Source: Actinomycetospora sp.
GTDB taxonomy: Bacteria; Actinomycetota; Actinomycetes; Mycobacteriales; Pseudonocardiaceae
Direction: 5' to 3'
NCBI GenBank assembly: GCA_025925615.1
Contig: JAICLN010000250.1
Coordinates: 1-6,440 of the forward strand
DNA length: 6,440 bases
Both the position numbers and the translations under genes were made by a program. The notes beneath the pieces are model-generated. The model saw only the letters and a list, made by a program, of their open reading frames with translations, did not search any database and was not told the origin of the DNA. Below, piece after piece: positions 1-5,255 of the stretch (within the stretch, counting starts at the first letter, position 1; every line of letters begins with the position of its first letter).

Positions 1-505
1 CGTACCCGTCGCGACGGTCGTGCAGCTCTCGCGAGAGCGCCGTCAGCTCCGCGAGCCACGCCGGCCGCTCCTCCGCCGGGACGTGCAGCCGCTCGCCGCC
101 GGGCCGCCCACCGCGCGTGAACGGGTAGAGCACCGGGTGGGCGCGCCAGGCCAGCGGGGAGGACGGTGCGTCGGGATCGACCAGGTCGGCGGGGAAGAAC
201 ACGGTCCACAGCCGCCGGTCCGGGTCCTCCGGCCCGACGCCCGGGGTGACGACGGCGCCCGGCGCGATGACGACGACGTCGCCGGCGGCCACCGCCCACG
301 TCCGGTCGTCGACGCGCAGTTCGCCCTCGCCGTGTTCGACGTAGGCCAGGACGAGGAAGTCGTGGACGTGCGCCCCGAGGGCCGCGCCGCCCGCCACCGG
401 ACCCGGCCCCGAGCGGCGGTGCACGGTCACGGACGGGACGCCGGGGGTCCGCGGGTAGCCCAGCACCGGGACAGCGTCGTGATCGGAGGAAAGTCCTGTC
501 GCCAC
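1..505 (-). CDS. AraC-family transcriptional regulator, N-terminal cupin domain (partial, runs off left edge)
   Basis: Reading the minus strand from a GTG at 505 gives 168 codons with no stop up to the window edge. An in-frame TAG at 518-520 lies just upstream and GTG 505 is the only start between, preceded by a purine-rich GGAACGGA, so the start is well fixed. Residues about 25-105 look like an AraC_binding cupin: an H-V-H pair (H46, H48), a strand ending in HGEGELRVDD, then AAGDVVVIAPGAVVTPG. Residues 147-168 (PAWLAELTALSRELHDRR) match the amphipathic linker that precedes the two helix-turn-helix motifs in this family; those motifs would lie to the left of base 1 and are not seen. Such proteins sense small ligands through the cupin and bind DNA as dimers. 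It is divergent from the methyltransferase gene and may regulate it (inference). Without the HTH a plain cupin protein cannot be fully excluded. Confidence 0.8.
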   Translation of the reverse strand, partial: MATGLSSDHDAVPVLGYPRTPGVPSVTVHRRSGPGPVAGGAALGAHVHDFLVLAYVEHGEGELRVDDRTWAVAAGDVVVIAPGAVVTPGVGPEDPDRRLWTVFFPADLVDPDAPSSPLAWRAHPVLYPFTRGGRPGGERLHVPAEERPAWLAELTALSRELHDRRDGY

Positions 506-594
506 CGTGTTCCGTTCCTAGCCCGCTGGTCGCCGTGCCTGGAGGCTAGCCCCGGGGACGGAGAACCGTCCCATCGATCGCTGAGGAGCAGAGG
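506..594. promoter_or_regulatory. Divergent intergenic region with a perfect inverted repeat
   Basis: This 89-bp gap separates the AraC-type gene from the methyltransferase gene, so both promoters must lie here or reach into the genes. It contains a perfect 7-bp inverted repeat, GGGACGG (555-561), AGAA, CCGTCCC (566-572), ending 22 bp before the methyltransferase ATG. There is no T-tract, and the position suits an operator or a leader hairpin better than a terminator. A Shine-Dalgarno AGGAG (584-588) serves the ATG at 595 with 6-nt spacing. I see no convincing -35/-10 pair for either direction. Confidence 0.4.
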
Positions 595-1365
595 ATGTCC
601 GAACCCACGACGCCCGGCCACGGCTCGCCGCCGGACCGGCCCTTCCTGCCTGCGATGGGGGAGAAGGGGCCCCTGCCGGTCTACGACCTGATGACGCGGT
701 TGCTCGGGGCGCGCACGGCCCACAAGCGCCTGGTCGCCGCCGCCGACCTCGCCCCCGGGCAGACCGTCCTCGAGGTCGGGTGCGGCACCGGGAACCTGCT
801 CGTGGTGGCGGCCGGGGCGCAGCCGGCGGCCACGATCATCGGGCTCGACCCGGACGCGGCCGCCCTCGAGCGGGCCCGGGCGAAGGCGCGACGACGGGGC
901 CCGGGGTTCCGCGTGGAGCAGGGCTTCGCCGACGAACTCCCGCACGCCGACGGCAGCGTCGACCGGGTGCTCTCGGCCTTCATGTTCCACCACCTGCCCC
1001 CGGACGCGAAGACGGCGATGCTGCGGGAGGTCCGGCGGGTCCTCGTCCCCGGTGGTCAGCTCCTCCTCCTCGACTTCGAGGGCCTGCCGCGCCCGGCCCG
1101 CGTCGTCGCCCCGCTCCTGCGCCTGGCGGGCCGCCACCGGGCCCACGGGCACGGCGACGCGCACGGGCACGGCGACGCGCACGGGCACGGGGAGGGCCAC
1201 GGGCACGGCGGCGGGCACGGCGGTGACGCGCTCGAGCTCTCGGTGAACGACCCGGCGATGGTCCGGGAACTGCTCGGCGAGGCCGGGTTCACCGGGATCG
1301 CCGAGGTCGGCGCCGCCAACAGCCCCTTCGGCCGATGGATCACCCACCGGGCCGTGCGTGACTGA
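595..1365 (+). CDS. Class I SAM-dependent methyltransferase with histidine-rich insert
   Basis: The protein has 256 residues. It transfers a methyl group from S-adenosylmethionine to an acceptor that the sequence does not identify. The Rossmann core is clear: motif I VLEVGCGTGN (58-67), the acidic end of strand 2 in GLDPD (83-87) that binds the SAM ribose, VDRVLSAFMFHHL (122-134), and the post-motif VLVPGGQLLLLDF (149-161). This resembles the Methyltransf_11/UbiE style, so a small-molecule or quinone-like acceptor is possible but unproven. Residues 181-208 carry ten histidines in an HGHG(D/E/G)(A/G) run inserted after the core and before the final strands; this is not part of the family fold and could bind Ni, Co, Zn or Cu. 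The ATG has a good AGGAG six bases upstream. The gene is divergent from an AraC-type gene, and its stop is one base from the stop of the convergent operon. Confidence 0.9.
   Translation: MSEPTTPGHGSPPDRPFLPAMGEKGPLPVYDLMTRLLGARTAHKRLVAAADLAPGQTVLEVGCGTGNLLVVAAGAQPAATIIGLDPDAAALERARAKARRRGPGFRVEQGFADELPHADGSVDRVLSAFMFHHLPPDAKTAMLREVRRVLVPGGQLLLLDFEGLPRPARVVAPLLRLAGRHRAHGHGDAHGHGDAHGHGEGHGHGGGHGGDALELSVNDPAMVRELLGEAGFTGIAEVGAANSPFGRWITHRAVRD
1144..1227 (+). repeat. In-frame 18-bp tandem repeat encoding the His-rich HGHGDA tract
   Basis: The unit CACGGGCACGGCGACGCG occurs exactly at 1144-1161 and 1162-1179. Diverged copies follow at 1180-1197 (HGHGEG) and 1198-1215 (HGHGGG), with a partial end (HGGD) to 1227. 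The unit length is a multiple of three, so copy number can change without breaking the methyltransferase frame. Confidence 0.85.
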
Positions 1366-1366
1366 G

Positions 1367-1684
1367 TCAGAAGCGGTCGGAGGTGGGGAGCACCGGGTAG
1401 ACCCTCACCTCGGGCGGCTCGGTCACCCCGGCCTTCGTCATGATCTCCCGGATGTCCTGCTGGCCGCCGAAGAACCGCTCGAACGACTCGACGTCGGGCC
1501 ACTCGTCGACCGCCACGGCACTGCCGTCCGGGTCCCGGACGAACTGGTGGCGGAGGGCGCCGTGACGTCGCCCGTCCTCGCTGATGGCGTTCATCGTGGC
1601 GGCGTTCTCGAGGACCACCTTCTGCAAGGTCTCCGCATCGACCGCGAACGTGATGGTGATCAATACGCTCATCGGGGCCGCCAT
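1367..1684 (-). CDS. Small dimeric alpha/beta-barrel protein, antibiotic biosynthesis monooxygenase (ABM)-like
   Basis: The protein has 105 residues. A beta strand (SVLITITFAV, 6-15), a helix around 17-36, two strands (ALRHQFVRDPDGSAVAVDEW, 43-62) and a helix (VESFERFFGGQQDIREIM, 65-82) followed by a last strand (EVRVYPVL) give the ferredoxin-like pattern of ABM/dimeric alpha-beta barrel proteins, which usually dimerise. Some members are cofactor-free monooxygenases acting on quinols or polyketides, others have no known activity; no substrate can be read here. The ATG at 1684 overlaps the TGA of the upstream cupin gene (TGATG), which suggests translational coupling. An alternative ATG at 1672 would remove four residues; neither has a strong Shine-Dalgarno. 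It is the last gene of the minus-strand operon, and its stop faces the methyltransferase stop across one base. Confidence 0.75.
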   Translation of the reverse strand: MAAPMSVLITITFAVDAETLQKVVLENAATMNAISEDGRRHGALRHQFVRDPDGSAVAVDEWPDVESFERFFGGQQDIREIMTKAGVTEPPEVRVYPVLPTSDRF

Positions 1685-2046
1685 CACGACCGGGCGTAGG
1701 TCTCTGCGGTCTTGGACTCGAACTCGAGCCCGACGACCGGCTCGTCCCCGACGACCCAGGCATCGTGTCCGGGCGCGAGACGGTAGGCGTCGCCGGCCGC
1801 CAGGTCGGCCTCGCTCCCGTCGTCGGAGACGACGTGCAGCCGCCCCGCGACGAGATAGCCGAGGTGAGCGGCTTCGCAGCTGGTGGTCCCCGCGACGGGT
1901 CGGATGCACTCGGACCAGCGCCAGCCCGGCTGGAGCGTCAGCCGAGCGATGGTGGCGTCGCCCAGGGCCACCGCTTCGAGCAGCGTCCGCTGGGGCGTCC
2001 TGGTCTCGTCCGGTGCGTCCATGTGCCGGACGTTGATGGTGGTCAT
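1684..2046 (-). CDS. Cupin-domain protein
   Basis: The protein has 120 residues and is a single cupin barrel. Visible landmarks are PGWRWSECIRP (40-50), SCEAAHLGYLVAGRL (56-70) and AAGDAYRLAPGHDAWVVGDEP (83-103), a pattern shared by a widespread actinobacterial family of small stand-alone cupins. From memory of that family the first putative metal ligand is usually His in a WSEH context; here the position is Cys47, with His61, His94 and Asp95 as other candidates. The cellular role is not known. The ATG is preceded by GGAGGA (2051-2056) at 4-nt spacing. The gene begins 12 bases after the DUF1059-fusion stop and shares one base with the following ABM-like gene, so it is the middle gene of a three-gene operon. 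Confidence 0.8.
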   Translation of the reverse strand: MTTINVRHMDAPDETRTPQRTLLEAVALGDATIARLTLQPGWRWSECIRPVAGTTSCEAAHLGYLVAGRLHVVSDDGSEADLAAGDAYRLAPGHDAWVVGDEPVVGLEFESKTAETYARS

Positions 2047-2058
2047 GGTCTCCTCCGA

Positions 2059-2550
2059 TCAGCTCATCTGCGCGCGGACGACGTCGAGGTTCCGGAAGGT
2101 GACCTCGCCGTCGACCATCGCGCTCATCCGCTCGGCGATCGTCGCCGTCGCGGGGTGCTTCGAGTTGGTCATCGCGTCCTCGTAGCTGGGGAACTCGACG
2201 ACCTCGACGCAGGTGCCGGGCCGGTCGCGGTCGGTCCCGAGCACGAACCAGCGCGCGGTGCGCTCGGCCCCGATCTCGCGCAGCCACTCCTCGACGGCCG
2301 CGTCGAACTCGTCGAGCCGGTCGGTGCGGAACTCCAGGACCTGCAGGAACGCCCCGGGCGCGGTGTCGTACGGCGCGTCCCGCAGACCGCCGTGGATGAG
2401 GTCGCGCAGCTCCGCACCGTCGGTGTGGCCGTGCACGGCGACGGCGTGCCGGGCCGCCGCGTCCACCACCTCGTCCGCCTCGCCCGTGAGGGTCAGCGTG
2501 CAGCCGCTCTCGCTGGGCATCTCCCGACAGTCGACGATCTTGCGGGTCAT
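2059..2550 (-). CDS. DUF1059 domain fused to an ABM-like dimeric alpha/beta-barrel domain
   Basis: The protein has 163 residues. Residues 1-57 match the small DUF1059 domain: RKIVDCRE, a second cysteine in SGCTLTLTG, the EADEV helix start, then RHAVAVHGH. Cys8, Cys17, His35 and His40 are the candidate metal ligands. DUF1059 is more often a stand-alone protein of about 55-75 residues. Residues about 67-160 form a second domain with a strand (FLQVLEFR), a helix (RLDEFDAAVEEWLREIG), strands (ARWFVLGTD, TCVEVVEF), a helix (YEDAMTNS) and a closing strand (VTFRNLDVV), like ABM/dimeric alpha-beta barrels. No catalytic function is established. The ATG has AGAGG (2560-2564) nine bases upstream. It is the first gene of the minus-strand operon, transcribed away from the MarR-family gene that probably controls it (inference). 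Confidence 0.78.
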   Translation of the reverse strand: MTRKIVDCREMPSESGCTLTLTGEADEVVDAAARHAVAVHGHTDGAELRDLIHGGLRDAPYDTAPGAFLQVLEFRTDRLDEFDAAVEEWLREIGAERTARWFVLGTDRDRPGTCVEVVEFPSYEDAMTNSKHPATATIAERMSAMVDGEVTFRNLDVVRAQMS

Positions 2551-2626
2551 GACGAGCTACCTCTCGCAGTGGTGTGGATCACACTAGCGTAGCAACCGTT
2601 CGGCTGCCGAGTCATCAGGTAACCTT
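2551..2626. promoter_or_regulatory. Divergent promoter region of the operon and the MarR gene, with two candidate operators
   Basis: This 76-bp gap contains a perfect inverted repeat GTGTG-GAT-CACAC (2572-2584) and an imperfect one, GCAACCG-TT-CGGCTGC (2592-2607, six of seven pairs). Both sizes fit the short palindromes bound by MarR dimers. Placement between divergent genes is the usual arrangement for a MarR regulator that represses itself and its neighbour. Exact promoters are not resolved; AGCGTA/TACGCT at 2586-2591 is the nearest to a -10 on the minus strand. Confidence 0.45.
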
Positions 2627-3067
2627 GTGAGCATGGGTGAGCACCCGGAGTTCACGCGGGCGGTCCGGGACCTGGTGCTGGCGGGGGAGCGTTTCCGCGC
2701 CCGCGCCGGCCGTCGGCGTGGGCTCGGTCCCACCTCGGTGACGGTCATGACGACGCTGCTCCTCGACGGCGCGCGGGGTCCCTCGGAGCTGGCGGCTCTG
2801 CTCGACATCACGACCGCCTCGGTCACCGAGCTGATCGACCGGTTGCAGGTCGCCGGTCTCGTGGTGCGCCGTCCACACCCCCGGGACCGCCGCCGCCTCC
2901 TCGTCGAGCTCACCGAGCGCGGCGAGCAGGAGATCGAGGGGGTCTTCGAGACGTTCACCGCCCGGGTCGAGGCCTCGAGCGGCGCCCTGAGCGCGGACGA
3001 GCGCGCGGCCGTCCTCGGCTTCGTCGAGCGCGCCCGCCGGAGTCTGGAGGAGGACGTCGCGTCGTGA
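2627..3067 (+). CDS. MarR-family winged-helix transcriptional regulator
   Basis: The protein has 146 residues, the normal length for MarR proteins. N- and C-terminal helices (about 7-28 and 100-142) would form the dimer interface and surround a winged helix. The pattern includes PTSVTVMTTLLLDG (35-48), PSELAALLDIT (52-62), the recognition helix TASVTELIDRLQVAGLV (63-79), and the wing RRPHPRDRRRLLVELTERG (81-99) containing the typical D-R-R. Such proteins bind palindromes as dimers and release DNA on binding phenolic or other small ligands, or on cysteine oxidation; this protein has no cysteine, so ligand sensing is more likely than thiol sensing. I chose GTG 2627 because AGG at 2617-2619 sits seven bases upstream; an ATG at 2633 in the same frame is the alternative. 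It is divergent from the DUF1059/cupin/ABM operon, its likely target along with itself. Confidence 0.9.
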   Translation: MSMGEHPEFTRAVRDLVLAGERFRARAGRRRGLGPTSVTVMTTLLLDGARGPSELAALLDITTASVTELIDRLQVAGLVVRRPHPRDRRRLLVELTERGEQEIEGVFETFTARVEASSGALSADERAAVLGFVERARRSLEEDVAS

Positions 3068-3088
3068 CCTGATCGGGTCGGCGCGCAG

Positions 3089-3105
3089 TGGGCACCCAGC
3101 GCCCA
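3089..3105 (+). terminator. Weak hairpin downstream of the MarR gene
   Basis: TGGGC (3089-3093) and GCCCA (3101-3105) can pair around a 7-nt loop, 21 bases after the MarR stop. There is no T-tract and the stem is only five pairs, so termination is a guess. The rest of the 89-bp gap to the next gene shows no recognisable feature. Confidence 0.2.
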
Positions 3106-3156
3106 TGACGCCGAACAGCCCCGCCCGTACCGCCGCGCGTCCGGCCCACTGATCCG

Positions 3157-3933
3157 GTGCGGCTGGCGACCTTCAACCTCCTGCACGGCCGGTCCCCCGG
3201 CGACGGGGTCGTCGACACCGGGCGGCTGCGCGACGCGCTGAAGGCGTTGGACGCGGACGTGCTGGCGATGCAGGAGGTCGACCGCGGCCAGGACCGGTCC
3301 GGGCGGGTCGACCAGACGGCGCTCGCGGCGGACGCGCTCGGCGCCCTGCACGCCCGCTTCGCGCCCGCCCTGATCGGGACGCCGGGCCGGCACTGGCGGG
3401 CGGCCCGACCGGGCGACGACACGACCGATCCCGCCTACGGGGTCGGGCTCGTCAGCCGCCTCCCCGTGGCGCGGTGGCGGCGCATCGCCCTGGGTGCCTC
3501 ACCCGCGGTGCTGCCTGCCCTCGTCGACGGCCGACGCCTCGCCGTGATCCGGGACGAGCCGCGGGTGGCCGTGGCCGCCGAGCTGGCGGCCCCGGCGCCG
3601 GTCGGCACGGTGGTGGCCGTGCACCTGTCGTTCGCGCCGGGCGTCAACGTCGTCCAGCTGCTGCGTCTCGCCCGCGCCCTGCGCGACGCGCCCCGTCCCG
3701 TCGTCCTGCTCGGCGACCTGAACCTCCCCGGCCCGGTCCCGCCTGCGGTGCTGTACGGCTGGCGGTCGCTGGTGCGCGCCATGACCTTCCCGACGACGGC
3801 GCCGAGCCTGCAGCTCGACCACGTCCTCGCCCGCGACGACGCGGCCCGTCCGCTCCCCGCCGTCGAGCGGGCGCTGGCCGTGCCCGCGGACGTGTCGGAC
3901 CACCGGGCCCTCGTCGTCGACCTCGGGGCCTGA
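3157..3933 (+). CDS. Endonuclease/exonuclease/phosphatase (EEP) family hydrolase
   Basis: The protein has 258 residues and shows the ordered EEP metal-hydrolase signatures: TFNLLHG (5-11, catalytic Asn7), MQEVD (38-42, metal-binding Glu40), YGVGLVSRLPV (94-104), VAVHLS (153-158, His156), LLGDLNLPG (184-192, Asp187 and Asn189), QLDHVLA (219-225) and SDHRALVVDL (247-256, the Asp-His pair). These residues build the Mg-dependent active site that cleaves phosphodiester or phosphomonoester bonds. Members act on DNA, on inositol phosphates, or on sphingomyelin, so the substrate stays open. There is no signal peptide or membrane segment, so it is probably cytosolic. GTG 3157 is the only usable start after the in-frame TGA at 3106-3108, and the protein begins directly at the first beta strand; a clear Shine-Dalgarno is lacking. 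It converges on the nickel/cobalt permease gene, five bases apart. Confidence 0.88.
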   Translation: MRLATFNLLHGRSPGDGVVDTGRLRDALKALDADVLAMQEVDRGQDRSGRVDQTALAADALGALHARFAPALIGTPGRHWRAARPGDDTTDPAYGVGLVSRLPVARWRRIALGASPAVLPALVDGRRLAVIRDEPRVAVAAELAAPAPVGTVVAVHLSFAPGVNVVQLLRLARALRDAPRPVVLLGDLNLPGPVPPAVLYGWRSLVRAMTFPTTAPSLQLDHVLARDDAARPLPAVERALAVPADVSDHRALVVDLGA

Positions 3934-3944
3934 GCGGCTCAGGC
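3928..3944. terminator. Bidirectional hairpin spanning both convergent stop codons
   Basis: GCCTGAG (3928-3934), loop CGG, CTCAGGC (3938-3944) is a perfect 7-bp stem. The EEP stop TGA (3931-3933) lies in one arm and the permease stop (3939-3941 on the minus strand) in the other. There is no T-tract in either direction, which is common for actinobacterial terminators. Confidence 0.5.
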
Positions 3945-5081
3945 GCGCAGGTCCTGCTGCCAGCGTTCCTCGACGCGGCCGAGCTTCCACACCGCGAGGG
4001 CGGCGACCCAGGCGACGACGAAGAGCCCGACGACGACGAACCCGACGTTGCCGAGGTCGAGACCGGCGATCCAGGAGAGCGGGCCGCTCGTGATGTCGAG
4101 CTGGTCGGCCAGGATCGACACCAGCTCGATGACGCCGATGACGAGCGCGACGATGACGGACAGCGCCGTGATCGTGATGTTGTAGAAGACCTTCCGCACC
4201 GGGCGCATGAAGGCCCAGCCGTACGCGACGCACATGAACGCACCGTCGAGGGCGTCGAACAGGCTCATCCCGGCGGCGAAGAGGATCGGCAGCAGGAGGA
4301 GCGCCCCCCACGGCAGTGTCGCGGCCGCGACGCCACCGGCCAGGACGAGCAGCGAGATCTCGCTGGCGGTGTCGAAGCCGAGGCCGAACAGCATCCCGGT
4401 CGGGTACATGTGCGCCGGCTTGCGGACGGCCTTGGTGACGCGCCCGAGGATGCGGTTCATGAAGCCGCGCTCGTCGAGGTGGCGCTCGAGCTCGGCCTCG
4501 TCGTAGTCGCCGTGGCGCATCCGGCGGAAGATCCGTACGATCCCCACCAGCACGACCAGGTTGATCACTCCGATGAGGATCAGGAAGAGCCCGCTGACGG
4601 CGGTGCCGACGAGGCCGCCGATGACCTTGAGCGGCGAGTCGTCGTCGCCGATCTCGGTCGTGACGGCCCGGACGCCGAGCCCGAGGAGCAGGACGAGCAC
4701 GAACACGATCGTCGAGTGCCCCAGCGAGAACCAGAACCCCACCGACAGGGGCCGTGGCCGGCTGCCCTCCGACCCGTCCTCGCCCGCCGCCGCGTCCCCG
4801 GCCCGGTCCGCGAGCAGCTTCCGCGTGGTGTTGTCGATCGCCGCGATGTGGTCCGCGTCGAACGCGTGCCGCATCCCGAGCAGGTATGCGGTCAGACCGA
4901 GACCGAGGCCGAAGACCCCGACGCCGCCCAGCTGGTAGTGGGCCGGCGCGATGAAGAACGCGAGCGTGCCCCAGCCGAGGACGTGCAGCAGCAGGACGAA
5001 GCCGATCATCCCGACCACGGAGCGCTTCTCCGGGCGGTTTAGGGCGAAGCGGCGCGTGGTGGCTGGCGCGGTCACGGTCAC
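3939..5081 (-). CDS. NiCoT-family nickel/cobalt permease
   Basis: The protein has 380 residues and is a multi-pass membrane protein that imports Ni2+ and/or Co2+. All NiCoT signatures are present in order: RHAFDADHIAAIDNTTR (71-87, with the H-x4-D-H metal motif His72/Asp77/His78), LGHSTIVF (120-127), LGFDTASE (234-241) and GMSLFDALDG (271-280). Hydrophobic segments lie near 24-44, 52-70, 114-138, 152-182, 229-252, 258-277, 303-325 and 344-365, consistent with eight helices. The loop after the second helix carries an acidic low-complexity stretch (about 91-110). Nickel would feed urease, hydrogenase or Ni superoxide dismutase; cobalt would feed B12. None of these is in the window. GTG 5081 gives a natural N-terminus; the frame stays open far upstream, antisense to the DUF222 gene, but that extension is not real. 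A second GTG at 5075 is possible. A Nur-like box lies 32-48 bases upstream. Confidence 0.93.
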   Translation of the reverse strand: MTVTAPATTRRFALNRPEKRSVVGMIGFVLLLHVLGWGTLAFFIAPAHYQLGGVGVFGLGLGLTAYLLGMRHAFDADHIAAIDNTTRKLLADRAGDAAAGEDGSEGSRPRPLSVGFWFSLGHSTIVFVLVLLLGLGVRAVTTEIGDDDSPLKVIGGLVGTAVSGLFLILIGVINLVVLVGIVRIFRRMRHGDYDEAELERHLDERGFMNRILGRVTKAVRKPAHMYPTGMLFGLGFDTASEISLLVLAGGVAAATLPWGALLLLPILFAAGMSLFDALDGAFMCVAYGWAFMRPVRKVFYNITITALSVIVALVIGVIELVSILADQLDITSGPLSWIAGLDLGNVGFVVVGLFVVAWVAALAVWKLGRVEERWQQDLRA

Positions 5082-5112
5082 GGCGGAGAACGTTCCCTCG
5101 AACGGGTCGCTG

Positions 5113-5141
5113 ATGCAAGGCTTGTGCAGTTGAGCTGTCCA
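5113..5141 (-). promoter_or_regulatory. Candidate permease promoter with overlapping Nur-like box
   Basis: On the minus strand CTGCAC-N5-TTGCAT (5113-5129) matches the Nur consensus TTGCAA-N5-TTGCAA at 9 of 12 positions with exact spacing. Nur is the nickel-responsive Fur-family repressor described in Streptomyces. The second half-site falls where a -10 hexamer would be (5113-5118) if TGGACA (5136-5141) is the -35, with a 17-bp spacer. That -10 is poor, so the promoter itself is weakly supported; the box is suggestive mainly because it precedes a nickel permease. Confidence 0.35.
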
Positions 5142-5229
5142 TGCAGTCGGGTCCGAATGGTGGAAGGTCGAGGATCCGGACCTGGACCAGGGCGTGTGAA
5201 GAATTGCTCCGTTCGTCCACTTCCCTTGT

Positions 5230-5245
5230 TCGAACACCTGTTCGA
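5230..5245 (+). promoter_or_regulatory. LexA binding site (SOS box)
   Basis: TCGAACACCTGTTCGA is a perfect 7-bp inverted repeat with a 2-bp centre and exactly fits the mycobacterial/actinobacterial SOS box TCGAAC-N4-GTTCGA. It ends 10 bases before the GTG of the DUF222 gene and touches its -10 element, so bound LexA would block that promoter. Several 13E12-family genes of Mycobacterium tuberculosis are known LexA targets, which makes the context coherent. Confidence 0.85.
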
Positions 5246-5249
5246 TACT
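5244..5249 (+). promoter_or_regulatory. -10 element for the DUF222 gene
   Basis: GATACT is one base from the TATACT form of the -10 hexamer. A transcript would begin about seven bases further on, at or next to the GTG at 5256, which suggests a leaderless mRNA. It overlaps the last two bases of the SOS box. The -35 region (TTCCCT, 5221-5226, at 17-bp spacing) is weak, as is common in actinobacteria. Confidence 0.5.
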
Positions 5250-5255
5250 GGGTGG

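Larger units (their letters stand above)
5082..5255. promoter_or_regulatory. Divergent intergenic region between the permease and the DUF222 gene
   Basis: This 174-bp region is visibly less GC-rich than the genes around it and holds promoters for both directions. It contains a Nur-like site near the permease, an 11-bp perfect palindrome CCTGG-A-CCAGG (5181-5191), a GGTCCG...CGGACC pair (5150-5155 and 5177-5182), and an SOS box with a -10 element near the DUF222 gene. I see no cobalamin riboswitch features. Confidence 0.6.

Noticed and set aside
427..1347. A 306-codon minus-strand open frame over the methyltransferase
   Set aside because: It is antisense to a well-supported enzyme. Its VPVRVAVPV repeats are only the complement of the His-rich tandem repeat.
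1765..2592. A 275-codon plus-strand open frame over the cupin and DUF1059 genes
   Set aside because: It is antisense to two genes with recognisable domains and good ribosome binding sites, and shows no domain of its own.
3105..3152. A 15-codon ATG open frame just before the EEP gene
   Set aside because: It has no ribosome binding site and no recognisable leader-peptide features, and such short frames are expected by chance.
3474..5042. A 522-codon plus-strand open frame
   Set aside because: It overlaps the EEP gene out of frame and then runs antisense to the permease. Its composition is Arg/Pro/Asp-rich, as expected for a shadow of GC-rich codons, with no domain.
5158..5225. A tRNA-like stretch on the minus strand, with a 3' end resembling a T-arm followed by CCA and imperfect acceptor pairing
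   Set aside because: It is about 64 nt, the T-loop lacks the conserved TTCRA, the acceptor and T stems each have a mismatch, and no convincing D or anticodon arm is visible.
5082..5225. Possible cobalamin riboswitch upstream of the nickel/cobalt permease
   Set aside because: The conserved B12-box-type sequence and the length needed for the aptamer are not present in this short leader.
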